A DNA stretch of 64,000 nt from positions 1 through 64,000 of the forward strand of contig NW_020290044.1 in the NCBI RefSeq assembly GCF_003144195.1, in the 5' to 3' direction. Positions 12,574 through 22,235 of this stretch are shown here, piece after piece (within the stretch, counting starts at the first letter, position 1; every line of letters begins with the position of its first letter). The notes below the pieces were generated by a model that worked only from the letters and a program-made list of their open reading frames with translations, ran no database searches and was not told the origin of the DNA. Origin of the DNA: Ceraceosorus guamensis. Its lineage: Eukaryota; Basidiomycota; Exobasidiomycetes; Ceraceosorales; Ceraceosoraceae. A program made the position numbers and the translations under genes.

Positions 12574-14484
12574 ATGGTGACTGCGGACGGTCTGGTTCAC
12601 GTCGCCAGTCGATTGACGAGCCCCACAGCCTCGCCCTTGGCCTACGTGGGCCTAGCTGCCGTGCTGTCCGTCAAGGTTCGAGATGCGCTCAACTCGTTGA
12701 TCTACTTTCCCACAAGGGACAATGCCAAAGGTGTGCTTGGCGTGCTCTGGCGAGCTTTGAATGACAATGCTTGGCTGAAGGTGAGCTTGGAATGTGGGGC
12801 CAACAATGAGAGTTCTCCAAGGCCTTTGCAGCTCAAAGACGCTTCTCCTTCTCCGTCGTCATCTCTCCTCGCCTCGCTCTACTCGCAGGTCTTTGTCGCC
12901 ATCTCTGCGATCAGATTCATCAACCGGCTCGGTCAACGCATCATCTACGACCGAGCAGCTCCGCGCACCATCCAATGGTCCGAGCACGTCGTGGTCATCA
13001 GCGGAGGAGCAAGAGGAATCGGAGGAGGATTGGCGGAAAAGTTGGCGGATAAAGGCGCAAAGGTGGTCACGATTGACAAGTTGGAGAGGACGGATCATGC
13101 GAGGGAAGACTTGCACATTGTCGCCGATGTCACTAGCGAGGAGGAGCTGCTCGCTGCTCGAGCGCAGGTCCACGAAAAGTTTGGCCTGGTCAGGTGAGTG
13201 GGGAGGGGTGGGGAATGCTTTTGCTTGCCGGATTTTCCCAATGGGGCTGCACTGAATCTGTTGTGACTCTTGCTCCTCTTCTGCAGCTTCGTTGTCTCGT
13301 GCGCTGGCATCGCTCGTCACTGCATGGTGCTCGACCCTCCAGAGCAATTCCCCGCATCCTACTCTACCGCCATTCACAGAGTCAACATCGATGGTGAGGG
13401 GATGCGTCATTCGAGATCGCGGGCATCATTACTGAGACCGCGGCTCCTGCGATGCGATCTGCAGGCACGTACACCTTCGTAAAGGTCTTTGGTCAAGATC
13501 TGCTACCTGCGTACAACAAGGGTCAGCTCCGAGTGGAGGGAGGGCAGCCCGCAAACGGATTCGGTGAGCGAAGAGCGCTTTGCCGCTGCTTCAAGTCGAT
13601 CGATGTCAGCTGACGATGGTCTCAACATGCGTCACATCCACGTCAGGCGGACACATCCTCATGATTGCCAGCGGAGCCCCGTACTCTCCGTGAGTCGTCC
13701 GCCCAGGCTATGGGCTGACAAGCGTCCGCGGACGCTGACCAACCTTACTCCGTGCACCCTTCCCTCTGTCAGTCTCCCGGCCAACGCTTCTTAGTGAGTG
13801 CAAAAGTGCTCATCGCGAGTGGAGGCAGTCTGTGCAAGCTGACCCCTTTCCGCATTTCCGACTCATCAGCAACCTATCGAAAGCAGGCGTCATCACCTTG
13901 TGGCAATCCTTGAACTTCGAGCTGGACGCGTGGCATAAGACGAACAATGTGCGAAGCAGCATTATCTGCCCCTTGATGGTGCACAGCAAGATGACGGAAG
14001 GACGCATGCTGGAGCAAAAGAATCAATTCCTCTTTCCCACGCTCACCATCGACAAGGTTGCCAACCGCATGGTGGACATTCTGGAAAAGGATCAGAGCGT
14101 TCAGGCTCATCTGCCCGCTGCCGCCTACGCCATCTCTTTGATCTCGGTGAGTCGCGAGTGCTCGACGTGCCTATCCTTTTGTAGCCATGCCGATGTAGAG
14201 GCGAAGCTGCAAACGCCGCAATGAAGCGCGAATACCGACGTCCCTACTCACCCCATCCACTCCCCCTCTCCTATGCGCGCATCGTGCAACACAGCCAAAC
14301 ACTCCTCCTTACTTCATGCGGGCAATCTACAAAGCGTTGGGCGCTCACCAGACCTTGTGAGTGGCTTTGTCAGCGCAAGCAAGGCAGTCTGTGGGGTTGC
14401 AGGCCGGCTGATTATCGCGTTGCATCCCACACACAAAGCATGCAATGGGCTGCCAAGGAGCGCAATCCGGTTGCGGATCATTGA
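12574..14484 (+). CDS. Short-chain dehydrogenase/reductase, membrane-anchored
   Basis: Classical SDR, probably an ER or lipid-droplet NADP(H) oxidoreductase like the retinol/17-beta-HSD11 group; the substrate is unknown. Nine exons (12574-12780, 12889-13193, 13287-13393, 13465-13563, 13647-13689, 13773-13793, 13870-14146, 14295-14356, 14403-14484) total 1203 bases, 400 residues. The N-terminal helix LAYVGLAAVLSVKV suggests an anchor. Cofactor motif SGGARGIGGG, then SCAG in place of NNAG, the catalytic-Ser strand ILMIASGAPYS, and the active-site YxxxK as YNLSK. The Tyr codon itself is split by the sixth intron, which is why no single frame shows the motif. The first intron is a multiple of three and stop-free, so retention would insert 36 residues. 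The last exon is the least certain. Confidence 0.85.
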
Positions 14485-15072
14485 TCGAAATCACTCTTGT
14501 GTGCAAGGCTCTGAGCTGCTATTGTGATGCCTCAAAAGCCGTCGAACTACGAGATGCCTACACCCTGCGCATTGAACGTCGTTCTCTTCATCGATCCCCT
14601 TCTCTTCGACCGCTTCCGCAGCAATCTCACCATTCCAGCTTGCATTGCTCGAGCATTCCACAGACATCGCCCCTCTCGGCAAAATTTTCGAATGCGTCAC
14701 ACCAATTTGTAGCAGCGTACGAGATTGCGATCGCGGGTACAAATGGAACTCGATTGCAGAGAGAAGTTCGATACTTGGAGAGCGAGGTGGATAGAAATAC
14801 GAAGTGGGATGCCTGGCAGTCGTGAGTGAAATGTATAGTGATGACGGTAGAGGAGTAAGTGATTCTCTCAAAAAGGAGGGGGAACGGTCGTAGGGTATAG
14901 ATGTGGACATCGCCTTCTTGAACAGGCTACGAAAAGATTCCGGGAGCAACGGAAAGGGCGTAGGAAAGTCCGGTACGATTCACCAAAGAGCCGAGAGTCT
15001 TCATCGTAGAGCAGAGCACGATCGTGATTCGCGATGGTCTGTTCATGACTTGGCTATTCGCGAGCTGCGCTT
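14485..15072. other. Convergent spacer with a possible small coding piece
   Basis: Lies between the SDR (+) and TLC (-) 3' ends. A plus-strand frame ending at 14825 (TGA) reads protein-like over its last 45 codons (HQFVAAYEIAIAGTNGT, then LQREVRYLESEVDRNTKW), like an amphipathic coiled coil. An ATG at 14527 opens another frame (MPQKPSNYEMPTP). They could be exons of one small gene, but I cannot find splice sites that join them well. Confidence 0.25.
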
Positions 15073-17193
15073 TCACCACAGGACAAAATCGTCGCCCCTC
15101 CTTTGAACTTCCATGCGCCTTCGCAGCTGATTCACCCACCTCTTTCTCCTCTGACCTTCTACCTGCTCCACCTCTAGCGGCCTGACGTCAAAAGACTTGC
15201 CCGTCATATCGGGGGGCAAGGGCGGGACGAATTTGAGCAACTGTTGCAAGTCGAGTGCATTGATGGTCCTGCTCGTAGCGTCCTCCATCAAGCTCTGTTG
15301 TCTGCTTCTCGCGGCACCATCGACGCTGTCCAAGTCTACGCTCGGATCTTCCAGCACACCGGCCGAAACGCCGGCCAGTCTAGCTTCGTCTAGTCCGTCC
15401 GCATCCTTGCCGTTGATGGCGCGCCTCACCGCCCGGATGATGGCCCGCCTAGCAGCTGCTCTAGCTCGCTGAGCTCGAGTTTGCTCCATCGCATCCTCAT
15501 CTTCTCGGCCGGAGACTCCGGCATCTGCATCCGTCTCTTCAGCGCTTGTAGAGTCCTCCGAAGCGCCTAGACTAGCCCTGCGTCCAGCTCCCTCGTCGCC
15601 AGACTTGGCTGTAGCAGCCGCGGCGGCAGCGGCGGCCCTCAGTCGGGCGCCTGCCTCGGCTTCTGCCTCGAATTGAGCTCTCCAAGTGTTGGGTGCAGAA
15701 ATCCACACTTTTCTGACCGCATCGGCTACCAGCCTCCTAGCGCGGTCTTTCGCCTCTGCAGGCGATCTGATGGCCAAAAAGGGTTCGCGAGCGCCTGGAC
15801 CAGCATCGATGGGCGGGACTGGAGCGGTGAAGAGCCTTTGCTTCGATTTGTTCTCGTGTAAAGCTGAAGGTGGACCTTGCATCGAGTGCCTTCTGAACGA
15901 GTCTAGGGACGGCCGAACGTCCAAAGAGCTCGAAGAAGCTTCTCCTTCAATGCTGCGTCGAGTCGAGGGCGCCGACAACGCAGAAACTTCGCTGGAGCTG
16001 GAAGCAGTCGAAGCTCTCCTGATACCGATGCCGCTTCCGAAGGAGGAGGACAATAGGGAAGCATTCTCCCCCGCTGAATCTTCCGCTTCTCCCGTTGACC
16101 ACCCGTCCGTCTCTGCCCCGGCTATAGCAGCTTTGCGACGCTCGGCTGCGGCTTTGGCTGCGCGTCGCCTGCGAACCATGTCGATAGGAGCCCTTCCCGC
16201 TGCTGCTGCCCTTGCAAACGCGGCATGCAGCGCGACAGGGGCATTGTATCCGAAAGGAGATTCAGCTCGAGCAGGTGGAGTGACGCTGCCAGGCGTAGCA
16301 GCTGGCGTGTTGAGCGCACTGCTGGTATCGGGCGGCGCGAGGCCATTCATGAGCTGTCCGAATCCAGAAAAGTACCCCTCTTCCTTCCTAGCAGCGGACA
16401 ATCTCCTGCCAGCCTCGCTGAGCATGGGCGCTCTCTCCTTTTTCTCAGCCGCGCGCTTCTTCATTCGTCGCCGGACGCTCATGATGCATTTGTAGCCCCA
16501 CCAGAGATGCATTGGGTAAGTCGCGATGATGCTGTTGGCGACACCCCAGCTACCATCTATGCCTGGTGTGGCTCTCCCATGGGGCGTGACGCTAGCGCAA
16601 AGCAGGCCAAAGTGGAAAAAGACGCGAGTGATGAAAAAGGTAATGGTAAAGGCGTTGTTGGAACGTGTCTGAGGCACGAGCGAAGCCAAGCCCATGATAA
16701 AAGTTGGCAACTCGAACACGCAAGCCATGACGGCGTACAATGCCCAGCCTCGGTGCACCCAGTAAGCAAAGAGGATAGTGTATGCGGTGTGATGTGCCCA
16801 GCCAGACGAAAAGTTGATGAGCTTGCGATAGAAGATGGATCCTAATCCCAGGTCGGACAGCAGGTACGCGACGAAGAAAGCAGAAGCTGGTTCTTCCAGC
16901 CAGCGTCTGTGCTTGACCGCGTGGAAATCAAAGCCGGAAAGCAAGAGATCGAAGAGAAAGGGAAGACTTGCTAGCGTCATCACCAAACCGTTGAAAGTGG
17001 TGAGAATCCATGCTCGCTTCTTGAGCATGTCTTTGCCTTCTCCTTTGAATGTTGTGGCGCTGAGAGTGTGAAACAAGCTATGCTGGACGATTAGCGAGGC
17101 GTAAAAGGCTTGATGGAGAGACTCATCTCTCAGCAAGGACCCTTCAGGCACGATCGACACCATGCTGGGCATTGCGAATGGAAGCGAAATCAT
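15073..17193 (-). CDS. TLC-domain multi-pass membrane protein
   Basis: Intronless, 706 residues. The first 260 residues hold about six transmembrane helices in a TRAM-LAG1-CLN8 arrangement, with a HHTAYTILFAYWVHRGWALY segment followed by FELPTFIMGLASLV and FFITRVFFHFGLL. This resembles the TLCD4/TMEM56 group rather than ceramide synthases: no homeobox and no Lag1 double-His motif is seen. The remaining 440 residues are Ala/Ser/Arg-rich and probably disordered and cytosolic, far longer than in animal relatives. It is likely an ER or Golgi protein of lipid homeostasis; its biochemical activity is unknown. Other in-frame Mets at residues 8 and 11 could also serve as start. Confidence 0.8.
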   Translation of the reverse strand: MISLPFAMPSMVSIVPEGSLLRDESLHQAFYASLIVQHSLFHTLSATTFKGEGKDMLKKRAWILTTFNGLVMTLASLPFLFDLLLSGFDFHAVKHRRWLEEPASAFFVAYLLSDLGLGSIFYRKLINFSSGWAHHTAYTILFAYWVHRGWALYAVMACVFELPTFIMGLASLVPQTRSNNAFTITFFITRVFFHFGLLCASVTPHGRATPGIDGSWGVANSIIATYPMHLWWGYKCIMSVRRRMKKRAAEKKERAPMLSEAGRRLSAARKEEGYFSGFGQLMNGLAPPDTSSALNTPAATPGSVTPPARAESPFGYNAPVALHAAFARAAAAGRAPIDMVRRRRAAKAAAERRKAAIAGAETDGWSTGEAEDSAGENASLLSSSFGSGIGIRRASTASSSSEVSALSAPSTRRSIEGEASSSSLDVRPSLDSFRRHSMQGPPSALHENKSKQRLFTAPVPPIDAGPGAREPFLAIRSPAEAKDRARRLVADAVRKVWISAPNTWRAQFEAEAEAGARLRAAAAAAAATAKSGDEGAGRRASLGASEDSTSAEETDADAGVSGREDEDAMEQTRAQRARAAARRAIIRAVRRAINGKDADGLDEARLAGVSAGVLEDPSVDLDSVDGAARSRQQSLMEDATSRTINALDLQQLLKFVPPLPPDMTGKSFDVRPLEVEQVEGQRRKRWVNQLRRRMEVQRRGDDFVLW

Positions 17194-18217
17194 GATGGGG
17201 CAGTGCTGGGCTCCGAAGGGAGCAGTGCTGGTGTTCGAGGTCTATGTATGTGATCGTAAGGAGAAGGAGCAGGAGTGTGGGGCCGTCTCCGCGATGTCTT
17301 GTATCGGGCGCGGCTGTGAGGCAGACAGCTAGGTCGCTCGTGTGACGTGAGGTGGGTGTGACTCAGACGCGCTCTGCTCGCGCGCAAGTCTCGACAGCAA
17401 GTCTACTGCGTCATATCGAGCAAGTTGCAGTGTGAGTGTGGTGGTGTGGGGTGATGGCTGCGCTAGCTATAGCAGCTGTAGCGGTATAGCGCCCCCGCTG
17501 CGATGCCGGCCGGGTCGCGTTGTCGTTCGAGCACTTGACAGACTCGTGATGAGGTCCGTCGATCAGCAGCGAGAGTCGCGAGTATATGAGATGAATCTCC
17601 GCGAACGATAATGCTGCATGCCACGTAGTGGACTCAAATAAGAGGCACGTTGCCGATGCTCAAGATGTTTCAGATGGTTTCGTTGGTCGAGGAAGGCGGA
17701 CCACATGTGTAGCACGTTCGATGTGGAAAGACGAGGAGCGCAGCAGGCAGAACATGACGGCAACAGCAGCAGCTTGCTCCAGCAACCACTCAGATCTGCA
17801 TGCTTCGTATTGCCGGCCCAGCTAGGGAACGTGTGCCGCGCGTGTGTTGTTGACTCGGCACTTTAATTTAGACTCGTGACTGCGCAACGTCGTGCGCCGC
17901 GACGCCACCGACTCACGGCGGATGCGTGCAGCATATGCATACGCTGAGGATGGGCCGTGATTTTGGCCCCACGTGACAGGCTAATAAAGGCTTTTCGCGC
18001 TCAGTCAAGTCTTGTGATTCTTGATTCACGTGATTGATTGTGAATCGTACGTACGACAGACGCGCGCTTCAGCCCCTATCCGCGCGCTTTGGCCGCGGCG
18101 AGCCGCACGCATCATGCTCAGCATTGCAGCGCGCGCGGCGACAGGGAGAGAGGTTGACTGCATGCATCATATATACATGGCGACGATTGAGGCCGCGGAA
18201 CTCAACACTCGTCAGCA

Positions 18218-18219
<2 letters not shown>

Positions 18220-18252
<33 letters not shown>
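18220..18252. repeat. AT dinucleotide microsatellite
   Basis: 33 bases of uninterrupted AT repeat, directly preceded by GCAGC. Likely length-variable between strains. Confidence 0.95.
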
Positions 18253-18254
<2 letters not shown>

Positions 18255-18704
18255 GTGAATGGATGATAAATGACGGCGGAGTCAATCACAATCGTGAATT
18301 GTGCATTGCTGCTGCTGTCTGCCTGATGGTGGGTCATCCGCGCGGCCGTGCACGACGAGAGGCAATGATAACCGAACGTGAAGAAATGAGCGAGCGTGGA
18401 GATGAAGTCAAGGCGGTGGTGGTAGTAGAATCTTCATCAATAGGTGCGGGACATCGGACGATGTCTGTGCTGACGGACTCCCAAAAAGCCTCGAATATAC
18501 GAGCGATGAGATGGGATGGTGTGCGCTCGATAGATGTGATGCTGTCCTCTCCCCTCACTGCTGACACTCTCGCCGATTTGGCATTCAATCGACTGGACCC
18601 GGATCTCCAAGCTTTCATGATCCATTCGACACCTCCCGCCTCCCTCCCACCGGCGGTCGAGGTCGACGATTGCCGCGAATACATGCATACCGCACCCGGC
18701 GTGA

Positions 18705-18705
<1 letters not shown>

Positions 18706-18735
<30 letters not shown>
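18706..18735. repeat. TGC trinucleotide microsatellite
   Basis: Ten perfect TGC copies. On the complementary strand this is a GCA/CAG tract, like the one at 32899. Confidence 0.95.
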
Positions 18736-19245
18736 ATAAACTCGCGCCAACGCTACGTACGGCCCTCAGCTGCTGCCCCTGCTGCACTCACGACTACACG
18801 AGACCTGAGTGCACCGCGTTGCTCAACTAACTGCCTTGCCTGCACTGCGACTGCATGCAGTAACTGCCATCCATATCTGCCCACGCTCGCCTGTACCGCT
18901 GACCCGCACAGCGCCGTATCGCTCGCCTGTGCTGCTTTCCCATCATCTTCACCCTCACTACTCCTCTTTCACCGCCTTGCCGCCTTGCCCCCCATCACCC
19001 CCACCCACAAATTCGATTCCTCACCTCTTCTAACGACCCCTTGACGACTATTGACGAATCATTACGAGCGAGCGATACACTCTTCAGCCCAACTTGAGAG
19101 CTGTCAGAACCTCTTATCACGACCAACCCATCACGACTTTTGCGACGAGCACTTTTACACTTTGTTCCTCAAATTGGCCTACTCGCCCGAGAAGGCTCAT
19201 TCCAACCATCTTTCTCCACTCGCACACACCTGACTTACGATTAGC

Positions 19246-21534
19246 ATGGGGGTAACCTTTTCACGCCCTTTGCAGCAGGTGGAATATTTCCTACTGGGAG
19301 CAGCGAGCGCGTGGGACAGTCTGCTGCGCAAAGCGGAGAGGGGCATCAATGTAGTCCTACACGGCGCATTCGGACCCTTGTTCGGCTTCGAACGGCCGAG
19401 CACGATCCATCGAGCATGCGACGCGGATGGCGTCTGCTACATTCCCGCTTCTCAAGCTGCCAAAGCTCGAGCGAAACGCGTGCAGAGAGCTCAGGACAAG
19501 ATTGCAAAGAGAGCAGCTAGAGCAGAGGCAGCTGCTCGGAATGCTGGAGCGGAGATTTGGAAAGTCAAAGATTTGGCGGAGCAGGGTGCCAAGGATGCGT
19601 GGAAGAGAGCGGGCGAGAAGGCGGAAGAGGACAGGGAGAGGTTGGTCAAAGCCGTGGAACACGAAAAGGAAAGAGTCAGAGCTTCTATGGACATCGAGAA
19701 GGATGCGATTCATAAGAGGTACGAGGATGGACGAAAGGTGCTTGTCGATGGCATCGTCCACGAAAAGCAGCGCGTGGTTGACGGGGTGCACCATGCTGGT
19801 CAACTGGCTCATGATCAGGTTCACAACCTCGAGAACGCCGCGCACGATGTGGTTGCAGGACTGGAGAAGAGAGCACATGACCAGATGGACAGACTGCTGC
19901 ATCGCGAGGAACAAACAAAGGATCGAGCTGTGCAAGCTTTGGAACAGCGCAAGGCTGCCATCACGCATGCCATCGAGAAGAAGCAAGTGGACATGCAGAC
20001 TGCGATCGAAGAGCGGAAGAAGGAACTCATCAAGAGAGCGACGGAAGACAAGGAGCGGGTAGTGCAGATCATCACGCGCTCGCCCAAGGAAGACTCAACG
20101 ACGGATCAGGGCGGTGTGTTTGGAAAGTGGGATATAGGGGCTGGCGGCCTGGCGGCCGGTTTGTACGCCGGCTTGGCAGGTGTCGCGCAGTACGGTGCCG
20201 AAGTCGTGGGATACGTCGCGCCCAAGGACCTCAACACAAGCCCCGCACGCGATGAAAATGCCATCAAACGTTCTCTGGGAGAGGATGTCAAAGCTCCCGG
20301 GCCTCGCTCGGCTCAGGAGCGACAGACCGCGGCGGAGAAAAGCAAAGGTCAATTATGGGTCATGGGAAACGTAGCGCCCTCTAGTCCTCCTCAAGCACCG
20401 TTGAGACGTAGCAGCAGCAACTCCAAACGGCGCTCCATCCAGCCTCAGCCCACCGAGTCATCCAAGGCGGGCCGGGCATCCTTGTCGAACAGCGACGAAA
20501 AGACCGATCCTGACGAGGCCCATGCGAGTCCTCGCAAGCGTGCGAACGCACCTCGATTGGATGCGGTACGAGAAAGCATGGCGTTCCCGGATCAAGTTCA
20601 ATTGTACAGCCACGAGCGAAGAGGATCGGGAGCAGACGCGGCTCACTTTACATATCAAGTCTTGGCCAAGTCGGGCGATTCCGCACCGGATCAGCACGTG
20701 GTGCCCAGGGAGAGAAAAAGCAGCAAGAACAAATCCAAAGATCGTAACATGGCTATCGAAAGCTGCCAGTCGCCTGACTCTTCGTCTGCTCCTCCACCGA
20801 CTGTGAATGCTGCTCCCGTTCTAGTAGCTCCCAAGCCCCGCAGAGCGCAAGCAGAAACTGCTCCATTCGTCGAGCCGCGCAAGTGCGCACCTGCACCTCT
20901 GGTCCTCGATGCGAATGTCAGCTCGTCGACAGCGGTGGGCGCAGGCATCGTACGAGGGGCGACCCCTTCCTCGATAGGAGGCAGAATGAGCAAAGCGGCC
21001 CGGGCCTCATTTGACTCCATTCGAGTCGCTCTTCCAGGTTCGCCCGGACCTCTATCGGAATCCGAAAGCACGCACGGCGGGGCAGGCTCAGCAGCGTCGC
21101 CCAACAGTCCTGCTTGGTCCAGATCCAACAGCCCAGCATTAGGAGTGTGCGGCATGGCCGACAAGGCTTGCTTGTCCAGATTGGAAGCTAGCAAGAAGGA
21201 AAGAAAAGCCTGGAAAGATGAAGTGAACAGGGTAGCTCTTCAACGTTGCCAGGCAAACCTGCACAAAGCTAGACAAGGCAACGCTCCTCCCTCCTCCTTC
21301 GCTATTCCTCATTCCTCTCCAACCCTGACCAGATTCGAATCTGCAGCATTGTCGGCAGGTGCAACTCCAACTTTGCAACATGCTGCTGGACTGAAAAGAA
21401 CGCAGAGCGCAAAGAGACCTGCCTCGAACGCTGCAAATGCCAATCTTCAGACCAGCGCTGTCACAGTCGGCAAAGCTTCTCGACGCCTCACTGCTCCTGT
21501 CCCTCGCACCGAGGCTCCTTCTATTCGAACTTGA
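19246..21534 (+). CDS. Coiled-coil protein with N-myristoylation signal
   Basis: Intronless, 762 residues, no family recognised. It begins MGVTFS, which fits the N-myristoyltransferase consensus (Gly2, Ser6), and is followed by a hydrophobic amphipathic stretch to about residue 50. Residues 66-276 form a very long charged helix rich in Ala, Lys, Glu, Arg and His, apolipoprotein-like. Residues 298-325 are a Gly/Ala-rich hydrophobic segment (GGLAAGLYAGLAGVAQYG), a possible membrane hairpin. The C-terminal half is Ser/Pro-rich and disordered with basic clusters, a pattern typical of phosphoregulated scaffolds. I infer a peripheral membrane or organelle-surface scaffold; partner and pathway are unknown. 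Confidence 0.8.
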   Translation: MGVTFSRPLQQVEYFLLGAASAWDSLLRKAERGINVVLHGAFGPLFGFERPSTIHRACDADGVCYIPASQAAKARAKRVQRAQDKIAKRAARAEAAARNAGAEIWKVKDLAEQGAKDAWKRAGEKAEEDRERLVKAVEHEKERVRASMDIEKDAIHKRYEDGRKVLVDGIVHEKQRVVDGVHHAGQLAHDQVHNLENAAHDVVAGLEKRAHDQMDRLLHREEQTKDRAVQALEQRKAAITHAIEKKQVDMQTAIEERKKELIKRATEDKERVVQIITRSPKEDSTTDQGGVFGKWDIGAGGLAAGLYAGLAGVAQYGAEVVGYVAPKDLNTSPARDENAIKRSLGEDVKAPGPRSAQERQTAAEKSKGQLWVMGNVAPSSPPQAPLRRSSSNSKRRSIQPQPTESSKAGRASLSNSDEKTDPDEAHASPRKRANAPRLDAVRESMAFPDQVQLYSHERRGSGADAAHFTYQVLAKSGDSAPDQHVVPRERKSSKNKSKDRNMAIESCQSPDSSSAPPPTVNAAPVLVAPKPRRAQAETAPFVEPRKCAPAPLVLDANVSSSTAVGAGIVRGATPSSIGGRMSKAARASFDSIRVALPGSPGPLSESESTHGGAGSAASPNSPAWSRSNSPALGVCGMADKACLSRLEASKKERKAWKDEVNRVALQRCQANLHKARQGNAPPSSFAIPHSSPTLTRFESAALSAGATPTLQHAAGLKRTQSAKRPASNAANANLQTSAVTVGKASRRLTAPVPRTEAPSIRT

Positions 21535-22235
21535 TTCCCACAGCCTTCACATTGGCTCTTCTCTCACCCGATTTCTTCATCGACTCATTTACCGTTGCGC
21601 CCAGATCGGCATTTCTTTTGATCTCTTCTGTCTGGCAAAGACCTTTTATGGTCCGTGCGTCATTGAGCGCCTGTTTTTATCCTTTGGTTCCGGCGCCTTT
21701 TGCTGTCAGCTGGGCCATGCCGACGACCACCGTTCTTCGGTCCTTTTCACCTCTTCTTTACTACTGGCTTCATTGCTCTATACCCTATGCCATTTGCAAT
21801 GGATGCCATTCCACTTTGCTCCGTCATAAAGCGTGCTGAACATCTGCTGATGGGAATCTGCCTGTTCAAAGATTTCAGACATGGCGCACACGACGTGTGT
21901 GAGTAGGATACTGACGCGAGCTCTGCGCGCGTATGAGATTAAAAGCTCAGTTGGCTGTAATATGACAACGTTCGACGGCAAAATGAATGAGTGTGTTTGG
22001 CTTCGTTGAGCTGTACGAGCTTCAGAAGGTGGTGTGGTGTGGCCATTGGCCAAGTGGAGTTGATGGAAGGGGGCGAGGACGAATCTGGGATGGTGGATGG
22101 TGGATGGTGACGGGAACGAGAATCGGGGAAAGCGTCGACGCTGCGGGGAAAAGGATGCTGAGCACGCACCAACGTGCACTAGAAGCGCCGTGGAAGTTGG
22201 GCATGAAGAAGACTCGTGGTCAAGAGCCGATCCGC
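21535..22235. other. Convergent 3' spacer
   Basis: Lies between the coiled-coil gene (+) and the exon-repeat gene (-). No coding signal beyond antisense shadow frames. Confidence 0.5.

Larger units (their letters stand above)
17194..19245. other. Divergent spacer with microsatellites
   Basis: About 2 kb between the TLC gene (-) and the coiled-coil gene (+). It contains an AT dinucleotide tract, a TGC tract and a cluster of GATTC/TTCACGTGA motifs near 18008-18050. A frame at 18263-18739 ends in polyalanine only because it runs through the TGC tract; I do not call it a gene. The last 400 bases before 19246 are C/T-rich, like a basidiomycete 5' leader. Confidence 0.5.

Noticed and set aside
15686-16495. 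269-codon plus-strand open frame
   Set aside because: Shadow of the TLC-domain gene's low-complexity C-terminus; no domain and no codon pattern of its own.
18263-18750. Frames on both strands running into polyalanine
   Set aside because: Their only striking feature comes from translating the TGC microsatellite; no other coding evidence.
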